Assembly: GCA_018659605.1 (NCBI GenBank) | Contig: JABJMA010000071.1 | Span: 1 to 34,529, forward strand | Reading direction: 5' to 3' | DNA from: Rickettsiales bacterium | Lineage (GTDB): Bacteria > Pseudomonadota > Alphaproteobacteria > Rickettsiales > JABIRX01 | DNA length: 34,529 nucleotides | Shown here: piece after piece, positions 9,339-19,316 of the stretch | Position numbering within the stretch: position 1 is the stretch's first letter | How the letters are laid out: each line of letters opens with the position of its first letter | Position numbers and translations under genes: made by a program | The notes under the pieces: model-generated | Databases searched by the model: none | The model's input: only the letters and a program-made list of their open reading frames with translations | Told to the model about the DNA's origin: nothing

Positions 9339-9560
9339 TTATTTTGAATGGGAGCCGTCGCAAAAGGGAGGGTTCTTGGTTTTTTTGCATGTACAGAAGT
9401 AAACGGTCTTCGATTCGCTAGCAGTATATTTTAAGGATTTTAGACTAGTATCATTATCGCGATGCATACCGTTACAGAATGGTTGTGTCTCAGAAAATCC
9501 ACAACTGCACCAGGGGTAAGTTTTTCCTTTTTCGACATTAAATTTAATAGGTGATTTCAT
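9339..9560 (-). CDS. CDGSH-type iron-sulfur protein with two CDGSH motifs
   Basis: This small 73-residue protein has two CDGSH-type iron-sulfur domains. The first uses Cys18, Cys20, Cys29 and His33 (WCSCG ... FCNGMH); the second uses Cys56, Cys58, Cys67 and His71 (FCTCK ... FCDGSH). Each three-Cys/one-His set binds a redox-active, pH-labile [2Fe-2S] cluster. The tandem layout in one short chain is that of the mitochondrial CISD3 (Miner2) type, which also exists in alphaproteobacteria; the exact bacterial role is unsettled, with electron transfer or cluster delivery suggested. It is a single minus-strand gene between the small RNA and groEL. The groEL terminator at 9575-9607 separates it from the chaperone operon. 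Confidence 0.93.
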   Translation of the reverse strand: MKSPIKFNVEKGKTYPWCSCGFSETQPFCNGMHRDNDTSLKSLKYTASESKTVYFCTCKKTKNPPFCDGSHSK

Positions 9561-9574
9561 GTTGTTAGATAATA

Positions 9575-9607
9575 AAAAACCGTGTTATTATTTTATTAAT
9601 AACACGG
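9575..9607 (-). terminator. intrinsic terminator of groES-groEL
   Basis: A perfect inverted repeat (CCGTGTTATTA arms, about 9581-9591 and 9597-9607) with a short loop is followed, reading on the minus strand, by TTTTTTATT. It lies about 35 bases after the groEL stop codon. Confidence 0.88.
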
Positions 9608-9641
9608 CTTCTTATTTTGTTAAGCTTTTTTAATGGATGGT

Positions 9642-11626
<1,985 letters not shown>

Positions 11627-11659
11627 TTTATTAAACAAAAAAAGTTATTAGGATTAAGT

Positions 11660-11687
11660 AATATAGTACGCAGATAGCCTAAGTCAA
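11660..11687 (-). promoter_or_regulatory. groESL promoter
   Basis: On the minus strand TTGACT (11687-11682) is followed after 16 bases by TATATT (11665-11660), about 34 bases before the groES ATG. The CTTGACTTAGG context around the -35 box partly resembles a heat-shock (RpoH) -35, but no matching CCCCAT-type -10 is seen. Confidence 0.55.
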
Positions 11688-11701
11688 GATGTAGGCATAA
11701 T

Positions 11702-13117
11702 TTATTTGATAAATTTCCTTACATCAGTGAGTTTTCCGGTTATTGCAGCAGCGGCAGCCATTTCAGGGCTCATTAAATGTGTTCGGCTGTCTCGACCTTG
11801 TCTCCCTTCAAAGTTTCTATTTGATGTTGATGCACAACGTTCTTTGGGTTTTAACTTGTCATTATTCATTGCTAGACACATTGAGCATCCAGGTTCACGC
11901 CAGTCAAACCCAGCTTCAATAAATATCTTGTCTAAACCTTCTTCTTCAGCTTGTTTCTTTACTAGGCCGGAACCAGGTACAATCATAGCATATACCGATT
12001 TTACAACATGTTTATTCTTAACAATCGATGCTACTGATCTTAGGTCTTCAATTCTTGAATTTGTACATGAGCCGATAAATACTTTGTCAATTTCTATATC
12101 TTCCATTGGAGTTCCAGCGGTTAGTCCCATATATTCTAATGCTCTTTGCTTTGTGATTTTTCTTGCAGGGCTTGGCTCTTGGTCAGGTGATGGGACATGA
12201 CCTGTTATTTGGACGACATCTTCAGGGCTGGTGCCCCAAGTTACAAGCGGTATTATATCTGAGCTATTAATAAAAACTTCTTTGTCATATTTTGCGCTGT
12301 TATCACTATTAAATTGTTTCCAGAATGTTACGGCTTTTTTGAACAATTCGCCTTTCGGAACCATATTTCGACCTTTTAGATAATCAAATGTTTTCTGGTC
12401 TGGAGCTATTAGTCCTGCTCGGGCTCCAGCTTCTATTGACATGTTACATATTGTCATACGACCTTCAATTGAAAGCTCTTTGATGATATTTCCAGTATAT
12501 TCTATTACAAAGCCTGTTCCGCCAGCTGTTCCAATTTTTTTGATAATAGCTAAAACAATATCTTTTGCAGTAACTCCTGGTGTCATAATGCCGCTAACAT
12601 CAATCCGCATATTTTTGGCTTTTTTGTGAATAAGTGTTTGTGTAGCCAGTACATGCTCAACTTCACTGGTTCCGATACCAAATGCCAATGCCCCAAAAGC
12701 TCCATGAGTTGCAGTATGAGAATCTCCGCAAACAATAGTCATTCCGGGGTGGGTAAATCCTTGCTCTGGTCCTATAACATGCACTATACCTTGTCTGATG
12801 TCGCTAGCAGAAAAGTAATTAATGTTAAAATCTGAGCAGTTTTTCTCTAGGGTTTTTATTTGCAGCTCAGCTACTTTATCCTCTATGTAATCGTTTCGAT
12901 CTTTAGAAGTTGGGATGTTATGATCTGCAACAGCTAGAATAGTTTCGGGGCGTCTAGCTGATCGGTTTGCAGATTTTAATCCATCAAATGCTTGGGGGCT
13001 GGTAACTTCGTGAACTAAGTGATGATCTATATATAGTAAAGCTGTACCATCATCTCTTTCATCGACTAAATGTTTATCATATATTTTGTCGTATAGAGTT
13101 TTAGCCTTTGCGTTCAT
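11702..13117 (-). CDS. leuC: 3-isopropylmalate dehydratase large subunit LeuC
   Basis: LeuC, with LeuD, isomerises 2-isopropylmalate to 3-isopropylmalate in leucine synthesis, using a [4Fe-4S] cluster. At 471 residues it is full length. The three cluster cysteines are visible: Cys351 in FIGSCTNSR, and Cys411 and Cys414 in [23 protein letters not shown] (130-142) and [11 protein letters not shown] near 433-443 are the substrate-site blocks. It follows rplS by 28 bases, an alphaproteobacterial gene order (rpsP-rimM-trmD-rplS-leuC), so it looks vertically inherited. leuD, which usually follows, is absent; groES comes next instead. An intact leucine pathway is unusual for Rickettsiales and would need leuA, leuB and leuD elsewhere. 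Confidence 0.96.
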   Translation of the reverse strand: MNAKAKTLYDKIYDKHLVDERDDGTALLYIDHHLVHEVTSPQAFDGLKSANRSARRPETILAVADHNIPTSKDRNDYIEDKVAELQIKTLEKNCSDFNINYFSASDIRQGIVHVIGPEQGFTHPGMTIVCGDSHTATHGAFGALAFGIGTSEVEHVLATQTLIHKKAKNMRIDVSGIMTPGVTAKDIVLAIIKKIGTAGGTGFVIEYTGNIIKELSIEGRMTICNMSIEAGARAGLIAPDQKTFDYLKGRNMVPKGELFKKAVTFWKQFNSDNSAKYDKEVFINSSDIIPLVTWGTSPEDVVQITGHVPSPDQEPSPARKITKQRALEYMGLTAGTPMEDIEIDKVFIGSCTNSRIEDLRSVASIVKNKHVVKSVYAMIVPGSGLVKKQAEEEGLDKIFIEAGFDWREPGCSMCLAMNNDKLKPKERCASTSNRNFEGRQGRDSRTHLMSPEMAAAAAITGKLTDVRKFIK

Positions 13118-13145
13118 AATTGATTATAGACTTTTGTTTTGATGC

Positions 13146-13589
13146 TTAACTCTTCTTGTCCGCAGCTTCTTTTGTTGATGGTTTCTCAGTTTGTACTTTT
13201 GCCGAGGCAGTAGTTTTCTTTTTTGGCTTCATTGTGATTTTCTCGCGTATTCTTGCAGATTTTCCAGATAGCTCTCTAATGTAATAAAGTTTAGCTCTAC
13301 GAACGATACCTTGTTTTAAAACTTCGATGGATTCTATCTTGCTTGAGTATAAAGGGAAGTTTCTTTCAACGCCTTCACCACTAGTTACTTTTCTTACGGT
13401 GAAGCTTGAGTGCAACCCTTGGCTTCTTCTAGCAATACAAAGTCCTTGGAAATATTGGGTCCTTTCGTTTTTGCCTTCGCTGATACGAACTCCAACTTTT
13501 ATTGTATCCCCAGATTTGAATACAGGAATGGTTTTGTTTTCTTTTAAATTTTTTAACTGTGAGTTGTTGAACTTATCTATAAGGTTCAT
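13146..13589 (-). CDS. rplS: 50S ribosomal protein L19
   Basis: L19 lies at the 30S-50S interface. The 147-residue chain has the core FKSGDTIKVGVRISEG, RTQYFQGLCIARRSQG, SFTVRKVTSGEGVERNFPLYS and RRAKLYYIRELSGKSARI blocks up to about residue 118, seen in family order. The remaining 30 residues are a lysine/alanine/threonine-rich low-complexity extension (from about KPKKKTTASAK) that E. coli L19 (115 residues) lacks. It follows trmD by 14 bases and precedes leuC in the same operon. Confidence 0.97.
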   Translation of the reverse strand: MNLIDKFNNSQLKNLKENKTIPVFKSGDTIKVGVRISEGKNERTQYFQGLCIARRSQGLHSSFTVRKVTSGEGVERNFPLYSSKIESIEVLKQGIVRRAKLYYIRELSGKSARIREKITMKPKKKTTASAKVQTEKPSTKEAADKKS

Positions 13590-13603
13590 TTTAGTACCAT
13601 AAA

Positions 13604-14299
13604 TTATTTTAATAAATCAGGTCGCTTTGCTTTAGTCGTGTTTAAAGCATCTTCTAAGCGCCATTCTTTTATTTTTGCATGATTGCCAGATAATAAAATA
13701 TCATTAACAACCATATCTCTCCATCTTAAAGGTCTAGTATAATGAGAATATTCAAGTAAATTCTCAAAATTAGAATCTGGTGTAAAGCTTTCTTCAGATA
13801 AAGATTCACTATCGCCAATAACATTAGGTAGTAACCTAACTGCGGCATCAATGAAACCCATAATCGGAATGTCTCCACCAGTTAAAACAAAGTCTCCAAT
13901 ACTAAACTCGAATATATCGTAATAATCTAGGATTCTTTGGTCAATTCCTTCAAAACGTCCAGAAATCGCTAATATATTATTATTTTCTTTTACAATTTCA
14001 ACTAATTTCTTTTGTTTTAATATTTGCCCCCTTGGTGAAGGGTAGATTATTTGGGTTTTGCCTGAGCATTTTTTGAGGATGTCATCTATGGCATCGCCCG
14101 TCACGTCTGCCCTTGTGACCATGCCGGAGCCTCCGCCATAAGGAGTGTCATCAACTTGGTTATTTATTGCATAATTGGCAAAGGGAAATGTTTCTAAAGA
14201 AAAAATTTCTTTTTCTAAGGCTTTCCCAATCAACGATGACGCTAAAGGGCCTGGATAAATATCTGGTATGTATGTCAAGATTTTGAAGTTCAGACTCAT
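13604..14299 (-). CDS. trmD: tRNA (guanine37-N1)-methyltransferase TrmD
   Basis: TrmD methylates G37 next to the anticodon, preventing +1 frameshifting. This 231-residue SPOUT-family protein has the deep-trefoil-knot motifs: DDTPYGGGSGMV (about 51-62), YPSPRGQ, SGRFEGIDQRI and SIGDFVLTGGDIPIM, which together bind S-adenosylmethionine and form the dimer site. ATG 14299 gives MSLNFKILTY, the normal N-terminus. It lies between rimM (6-base gap) and rplS (14-base gap). Confidence 0.98.
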   Translation of the reverse strand: MSLNFKILTYIPDIYPGPLASSLIGKALEKEIFSLETFPFANYAINNQVDDTPYGGGSGMVTRADVTGDAIDDILKKCSGKTQIIYPSPRGQILKQKKLVEIVKENNNILAISGRFEGIDQRILDYYDIFEFSIGDFVLTGGDIPIMGFIDAAVRLLPNVIGDSESLSEESFTPDSNFENLLEYSHYTRPLRWRDMVVNDILLSGNHAKIKEWRLEDALNTTKAKRPDLLK

Positions 14300-14305
14300 C
14301 GTAAT

Positions 14306-14821
14306 TTAAATAATCTCTGGTGGTGTGAGGATAACGTAATTTTTTTCGATGTGAATTTTAGGAAAGTTCTCATCTGTAAAATTAAAAAGCTCTGTTGAAT
14401 TATTTGTGAATGTTACCTCTATAATGTCTGAGGCACCATAATTATCTACATTTGAAATAGTTCCTAGAGTTTCTAAGTCGGTAGATTTTACATCCATCCC
14501 AATTAGGCTCTGGTAATAAAACTCATTTGCGGAGATGGTCTCTGTAAGATTTATGAAGATTTCTTTATTTTTGAGTCTCTCAGCTTTTGTTCGAGAATCT
14601 ATATCAGCTATTGTGGCTATTATGATATTGCCTTTTATGCTTTTTATTTTGATATTGGCAGCTGTTCGGTCATCAAAAAAGCACTCATTATCCTCAAAGG
14701 AAGAGGTGTTGTTGTATATGTGTATCTTTACCTCACCCTTTATACTGTGAGCTGATGTTATTTTACCAATAGGAACAAAAGAGTTAGGGTAGTTTGCGTT
14801 GCTATCGGCAATATCCGTCAT
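14306..14821 (-). CDS. rimM: ribosome maturation factor RimM
   Basis: RimM helps 30S maturation around the 16S head and binds S19. The 171-residue protein has the N-terminal RimM domain (VPIGKITSAHSIKGEVKIH, about 17-35) and the C-terminal PRC-barrel-like domain with YYQSLIGMDV and NYGASDIIEV blocks. Sequence identity to the family is modest outside these motifs, which is usual for RimM, and the position between rpsP and trmD settles the call. Confidence 0.95.
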   Translation of the reverse strand: MTDIADSNANYPNSFVPIGKITSAHSIKGEVKIHIYNNTSSFEDNECFFDDRTAANIKIKSIKGNIIIATIADIDSRTKAERLKNKEIFINLTETISANEFYYQSLIGMDVKSTDLETLGTISNVDNYGASDIIEVTFTNNSTELFNFTDENFPKIHIEKNYVILTPPEII

Positions 14822-14835
14822 GATAGATAGGTGTA

Positions 14836-15438
14836 TTATGCTTTAGCTTCAGTTTTGTCTGCTGCTTTTTCGGCATTAGTATCATCCTTTGCTTTAACTT
14901 CTTCAGGTGCTTCTGTTTTTGCATCAGTGCCTTCTTTATCTTTGGCTTCTGTTGCAGCTTTTGCGGCATCTTCCTCTTCTTTAGCCTTGGCGTCAGCTAC
15001 AGCTTTTGCGGCATCTTCCTCTTCTTTAGCCTTGGCGTCAGCTACAGCTTTTGCGGCATCTTCCTCTTCTTTAGCTTTAGCGTCAGCTATAGCTTTTGCG
15101 GCATCTTCTACGGCTTTAGCTTTTTGAGCTATTTCTTTTCTAGCTTCTTCTGTTTTTGGGAATCCTGTAGGTAAGTATTTTTCAACTTGCTTTAACCCAT
15201 TATTAAAAAATAATATTGCAGCTTTCTCAGAAGGAATAGCGCCTTGACTTAGCCATTTTTCAGCCTTTTCTACATCAAAGGTAAATCGGTCTTTATGATC
15301 TTTAGCTAGCATTGGGTTGTAAGAGCCAATTCTTTCTATAAATTTTCCATTTCTTGGTGAACGTGCATCAGTTACTACTAATTTGTAGAAAGGTTTTTTC
15401 TTTGCACCATGTCTTGCAAACCGAATTTTTGTTGCCAT
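14836..15438 (-). CDS. rpsP: 30S ribosomal protein S16 with long repetitive tail
   Basis: The first 85 residues are ordinary S16: KIRFARHGAKKKPFYKLVV, DARSPRNGKFIERIGSYNP and AEKWLSQGAIPSEKA blocks. S16 helps 30S assembly by binding the 16S 5' and central domains. Family members are usually about 80-165 residues; this one has 200 because of an alanine/lysine/glutamate/aspartate tail from about residue 105 onward. The tail contains a 15-residue unit (DAKAKEEEDAAKAVA) repeated three times, encoded by 45-bp DNA repeats at 14956-15120, and then degenerates to an EAPEEVKAKDD-type acidic end. It is first in the rpsP-rimM-trmD-rplS-leuC operon. The tail should be a highly charged helix or disordered. 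Confidence 0.97.
   Translation of the reverse strand: MATKIRFARHGAKKKPFYKLVVTDARSPRNGKFIERIGSYNPMLAKDHKDRFTFDVEKAEKWLSQGAIPSEKAAILFFNNGLKQVEKYLPTGFPKTEEARKEIAQKAKAVEDAAKAIADAKAKEEEDAAKAVADAKAKEEEDAAKAVADAKAKEEEDAAKAATEAKDKEGTDAKTEAPEEVKAKDDTNAEKAADKTEAKA
14956..15120. repeat. 45-bp in-frame tandem repeat inside rpsP
   Basis: Units begin at 14956, 15001, 15046 and 15091, exactly 45 bases apart. Copies 1 and 2 are identical over all 45 bases, copy 3 differs at 3 positions, and copy 4 is only partly alike and runs out after about 20 bases. Because 45 is a multiple of three, each unit adds 15 residues to the S16 tail without breaking the frame. Identity of the first two copies points to recent duplication. 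Confidence 0.95.
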
Positions 15439-15524
15439 ACTAACTATACTAATTATTAAACTATACTTTAAAAGAGTGTCAGCTTATAAAGTGACTCTCG
15501 TAAATATGCAATAAAAATATGTAA

Positions 15525-16055
15525 ATGGACAAAGAGTTATTAAAAGAGATCTTATCTCTTGTGCGTGATGATAAGGATAAGCACAATGTTAAGGATGGTG
15601 ATCAACCAACTTTGTCAGAAGTTATTTATGGTCTAAAATATGGCGATAAGGATCCAGGCGATGAGCGCTTAAAGTCACAGAAGAAGGAGTCAGAAATAGA
15701 TAATTCTGATATTGAGGCTCAATTAGGTGGGCAAGAACAAATATTTGACGAAAAGGCTGTCTCTAAGAAATTAGCAAAAAAGATGGGCCGTAGTAAAAAA
15801 GAAATATTAGAGTTTTTGCAAGAGGAACAGGTGGTAGGTATTATGGATGCTGTATCATCTCTGAGTGCTTCAGATATTTCTTCCCCTGAGTTATTATTAG
15901 AGTTAGAAAAGTTGTTACTTTATAAAGATGTTAAAGTTTTGCATCAAGTCTTACAAAATAATGAAAAATACAAGGAAGCCATGTCTAATAAATTAAATGT
16001 AGCAGCTTTTAATATTGTTAATAATAGTAAAACAGGTCAAGAATTTGCTAGATAG
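15525..16055 (+). CDS. unrecognised helical charged protein, 176 residues
   Basis: I do not recognise it. The chain is rich in Lys, Glu and Asp, has no signal peptide or membrane segment, and is predicted by eye to be helical, with a polar linker (about 20-75, DKHNVKDGDQ to SKKLAKK) and a helical C-terminal half (about 85-176, including VVGIMDAVSSLSASDISSPELL). It begins 86 bases from the divergent rpsP gene and is followed after 19 bases by another unrecognised protein with a similar acidic helical style, so the two form an operon and may act together. No catalytic motif is visible. Confidence 0.75.
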   Translation: MDKELLKEILSLVRDDKDKHNVKDGDQPTLSEVIYGLKYGDKDPGDERLKSQKKESEIDNSDIEAQLGGQEQIFDEKAVSKKLAKKMGRSKKEILEFLQEEQVVGIMDAVSSLSASDISSPELLLELEKLLLYKDVKVLHQVLQNNEKYKEAMSNKLNVAAFNIVNNSKTGQEFAR

Positions 16056-16074
16056 TTGAAAATAGGGTTAAATT

Positions 16075-17223
16075 ATGTCGGAACAAGTATATACAAAATT
16101 ACTAGAGATAACGTCAGCAGCATCTCCTGATTTGTTAAAGAATCACGTTAGAGAGCTACAGCAAGAAGGTCAGTTAAACTCCATATTATCCACCTTTATT
16201 AGCTCTTGGTCTAATAGTGGAAATCAAGATGACATAGAAAATACGCAATATAATTTGAAAGGGATATCGCTTTTGATGAATAATATAGGGTTAGATTCTA
16301 TGGATTCTATTATTGAGGATCTAGAAAAAGGTGGTTTGTCAAAAGATATAGAAAAAATGATTGGCGAATCAGCTACTGATTTTGTTAGTTTGTTTGAGAT
16401 AGAAAAAAATCCGGAAAATGCTTTTGCATTATTACTAATGGTTAACATTGTTGATGTTGAAGCAAAAGCAAAGCTTATGGAAGAAATTAAAAAATTAGAT
16501 ATAGATATTTTCATTAAAAACCCAGAAATTAGTGAGTTCTTCAGATATACATTACAGAATTATATAGATGCTCTAGAGCAAGATCAGGAAAAGAAACTAC
16601 AACATGGTATTGCTTTAGAGTTAATGTCAGAATTACATGAAAAGAGGGATAAAGCTTCTGAGGAAAATTACGTGTCGGTGATAGATCAATTGCTAGAAAG
16701 AATTGCATCTAACAAAATAAGCAATATTGAGCTGAACTTTGCTATGACTACAATGCCGGCTTTAGCTATAATTGTTGCGCAAAATTTCACATCATTTCCT
16801 GAAAATGTAAAAGGTAATTTGGCGGATAATGTTTTTCCTGCTTTAGGAAATACTCCGATAGGCAGATTATGTAACGATATAGTGGAATCTAGATCTGATT
16901 TGAAAGTTGACTTGCCAAATGAGGCTTCAAAGCAAGTAAAGGCTCCTAAAAACAAGGTTGTTGATAAAGCGATAGCAGATGTTAAAGCTATCAAAACGGA
17001 TTTATCTGAAGGTAAAATTAATAAAGTAGAAGCAGCTGGAAAAATTGATGCTGCTATTGCTCCGGTAAAGCCAGAGCTGGTTAAATCTGCGGTGCTTGAT
17101 AAGGGTAGCAAAGGCAGCAAAGATACGGGTGTAAAAGTTTCTACTGTTTCAAATGCGTCTCCAAAGGCTCCTGAAGTTCAAGGGAATATACCAGAGTCTA
17201 AAGGCTCAGAAATTGGCAAATGA
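16075..17223 (+). CDS. unrecognised helical protein with lysine/alanine-rich tail, 382 residues
   Basis: I do not recognise it. Residues 1-280 look like an all-helical bundle with short hydrophobic stretches (for example AFALLLMVNIVDVEAKAK near 116-133 and LNFAMTTMPALAIIVAQNF near 220-238), not convincingly membrane-spanning. From about 285 to the end the chain is low complexity, with Lys, Ala, Val, Pro and Ser (KVDLPNEASKQVKAPKNK, then KGSKGSKDTGVKVSTVS), likely disordered. It starts 19 bases after the 176-residue gene and ends 45 bases before gltX. Ribosome or nucleic-acid association, a scaffold, or a secreted effector are all open. Confidence 0.78.
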   Translation: MSEQVYTKLLEITSAASPDLLKNHVRELQQEGQLNSILSTFISSWSNSGNQDDIENTQYNLKGISLLMNNIGLDSMDSIIEDLEKGGLSKDIEKMIGESATDFVSLFEIEKNPENAFALLLMVNIVDVEAKAKLMEEIKKLDIDIFIKNPEISEFFRYTLQNYIDALEQDQEKKLQHGIALELMSELHEKRDKASEENYVSVIDQLLERIASNKISNIELNFAMTTMPALAIIVAQNFTSFPENVKGNLADNVFPALGNTPIGRLCNDIVESRSDLKVDLPNEASKQVKAPKNKVVDKAIADVKAIKTDLSEGKINKVEAAGKIDAAIAPVKPELVKSAVLDKGSKGSKDTGVKVSTVSNASPKAPEVQGNIPESKGSEIGK

Positions 17224-17268
17224 TTTTTCCCGTATTATAAAATTAAATTACTAAATTATTTATAATAA

Positions 17269-18663
17269 ATGACTAATAAAATTGTAACAAGATTTGCGCC
17301 TTCTCCAACAGGCATGCTTCATGTTGGTGGAGCTAGAACAGCTCTTTTTAATTTTCTTTTTGCAAAAGCTAATAATGGTAAATTTTTGTTACGTATTGAG
17401 GATACCGACAAAGAGCGTTCAACAGACCAGGCTAAGGATGTTATTCTTGGGGGGTTGGAATGGTTAGGCTTGGATCATGATGATGAGTTAGTTTATCAAT
17501 CTCAGCAATATAAAAGACATCAGGCAATAGTAGATCAGTTAATTGCTCAAGGTAAAGCTTATAAATGTTTTGCCTCAAAGGAAGAGCTTGCTAAACTTAG
17601 AGAGGATTCTGCCAAAGAAAATAAGCGATTTAAATATGATAGGAGATGGCGTGATCGTGATCCAAAAGATGCCCCAGAGGGTATTGAGCCTGTAGTTAGA
17701 ATTAAAGCTCCGCTTGAAGGAGTTACGGTTTTTAATGATTTGGTTCAAGGCGAGATTACTATTCCTAATGATGATTTAGATGATTTTATCATTCAAAGAT
17801 CTGATGGAACTCCAACATATATGCTTGCTGTAGTAGTTGATGATCATGATATGGAAGTTTCCCATGTGATAAGAGGAGATGATCATTTAGCAAATGTTGC
17901 AAAGCAGGTTATTATCTATCAGGCATTGGGGTGGGTTATTCCAGAATTTGCACATATTCCTTTGATATATGGCGAAGATGGTAAAAAATTATCCAAAAGG
18001 CATGGAGCAACATCTATAACAGAGTTTAAGGATATGCATTATTTGCCTAAAGCGATGCGTAATTATCTTTTAAGGCTTGGCTTTTCACATGGGGATGATG
18101 AGATAATTTCTGATGCTCAGGCCATTGAGTGGTTTAATCTTAAAGCTATAGGGAAATCTCCTGCTAGATTTGACTATAAGAAGTTAGATTCTCTAAATGG
18201 TCATTATTTTCATCAGATTCCGGATGCTAAATTAATCAATCATCTAGGTGCTTTGCTTGATCGTGATTTCACAATAGAAGAAGCTAGGCGTTTTGAGGCT
18301 TTGATATCAGAATTAAAATCGCGCGCTTGTAATATTGAAGAGTTATTTCTCTCAAGTAAGTTTTTACTTGAGAGCTTTAATCCTGTTGATGAAATATCTG
18401 AGAAAGCAAATAAAATAATTACTGAAAATAAAGATTTAATCCTGCCTATTATAGAGTTTTTACAAAAGCTACCAGAGTTTAGGCATGATAATTTATATTC
18501 AGATTGTAAAGTCTTTGCAGAGGATAAGGGGGTTAAGATGAAGAATGTAGCTGGAATAATAAGGGGGGCGTTAACAGCTTCTCATATTTCTCCAAGTATA
18601 TTTGAGGTAATGGAAGTCCTGGGTCGTGATGAAGTTATTCTGCGTTTACAAAAGTTTATTTAG
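17269..18663 (+). CDS. gltX: glutamyl-tRNA synthetase
   Basis: This class I synthetase attaches glutamate to tRNA-Glu (and, in organisms lacking GlnRS, often to tRNA-Gln). The 464-residue chain has the HIGH-type motif PSPTGMLHVGG at 11-21, the RIEDTDKERS block at 42-51, and the KMSKS-type motif KKLSKRHG at 239-246, with a helical anticodon-binding C-terminal half. Many Rickettsiales carry two gltX genes, one acting on tRNA-Gln; which type this is cannot be told from the motifs alone. It is downstream of the two unknown helical genes and may share their transcript. Confidence 0.97.
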   Translation: MTNKIVTRFAPSPTGMLHVGGARTALFNFLFAKANNGKFLLRIEDTDKERSTDQAKDVILGGLEWLGLDHDDELVYQSQQYKRHQAIVDQLIAQGKAYKCFASKEELAKLREDSAKENKRFKYDRRWRDRDPKDAPEGIEPVVRIKAPLEGVTVFNDLVQGEITIPNDDLDDFIIQRSDGTPTYMLAVVVDDHDMEVSHVIRGDDHLANVAKQVIIYQALGWVIPEFAHIPLIYGEDGKKLSKRHGATSITEFKDMHYLPKAMRNYLLRLGFSHGDDEIISDAQAIEWFNLKAIGKSPARFDYKKLDSLNGHYFHQIPDAKLINHLGALLDRDFTIEEARRFEALISELKSRACNIEELFLSSKFLLESFNPVDEISEKANKIITENKDLILPIIEFLQKLPEFRHDNLYSDCKVFAEDKGVKMKNVAGIIRGALTASHISPSIFEVMEVLGRDEVILRLQKFI

Positions 18664-18700
18664 ATAAGAGATACCTGTAAAAGAGTGTTAATATTTTTGC

Positions 18701-19228
18701 CTAGTTTAGATTAGCGGGTCTGTTTGTAAATTCATCTACTTGTCTAGCAGTGTGATTTCTTATTTCGTAATTTGATATTTCTTTACCGTTATTAATACCT
18801 TCTTTTAAGCCTTGGGCATAAGTTTTAAACCATGGCCCATTTTGGATATGAGTCATTTCGGCTAATATGCTGCCGCTATAATTTGAATATTTGTCAAAAG
18901 TTTCATTAAGGATTTTATTTGTTTCGACATCATCATCTGGAACATAAAGTATTTTCCACGTTAAATCATTCTCTTCCATAACCAACTCAGATGTATAATG
19001 ATCAACCGGGTTATTACCGTATTTTTTATATTCATGGTATATTGAGGTGATTAATGGGCCAAAGCTAAAAGCATGGAATGGCTCAGTTATCAGAATCTGA
19101 TTACGCTCTAGCAGTGATTTGCAATGAGCAAAATAAATTATTTTTTGTAACTTAAGCGGATCTAAATTGATTTTATAAGATCTTGCTATACGAATTATAG
19201 AATTGGCAATTTTAGCTGGACTATACAC
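18701..19228 (-). CDS. DUF4065 (Panacea/SocA-like) domain protein
   Basis: The 175-residue protein has the DUF4065 signature: LKLQKIIYFAHCKSLL (about 26-40) and FHAFSFGPLITSIYHEYKKYG (51-71, shown as the family's F-AW-GPV-Y pattern), then a divergent C-terminal half. The domain occurs in Caulobacter SocA, a proteolytic adaptor for SocB toxin, and in Panacea antitoxins that pair with many toxin types. Here no toxin gene lies on either side: gltX is convergent (37 bases) and hisF is divergent. The start is GTG 19228, supported by a perfect AGGAGG 8 bases upstream, the strongest ribosome site in the window, which suggests high translation. It may be an orphan antitoxin, a solitary adaptor, or a phage/plasmid-derived gene. 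Confidence 0.85.
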   Translation of the reverse strand: MYSPAKIANSIIRIARSYKINLDPLKLQKIIYFAHCKSLLERNQILITEPFHAFSFGPLITSIYHEYKKYGNNPVDHYTSELVMEENDLTWKILYVPDDDVETNKILNETFDKYSNYSGSILAEMTHIQNGPWFKTYAQGLKEGINNGKEISNYEIRNHTARQVDEFTNRPANLN

Positions 19229-19316
19229 GAATCTTTCCTCCTCATAGAAAATTCTATATGAATTCTAGAAATTTCTTTTAAATTGTCAAACTCATTAATT
19301 AAGTAATGTTATTTTT

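Noticed and set aside
9255..9347. A 30-codon frame with GGAG 8 bases upstream, beginning MCDALYIF
   Set aside because: It runs straight through the small RNA's terminator hairpin and into the antisense CDGSH gene end, so a full-length mRNA is unlikely; a leader peptide also makes no sense without a plus-strand gene downstream.
14831..15127. Plus-strand Ala/Ser-rich frame of 98 codons opposite rpsP
   Set aside because: It is the antisense of the 45-bp repeats; its repetitive look comes from the S16 tail.
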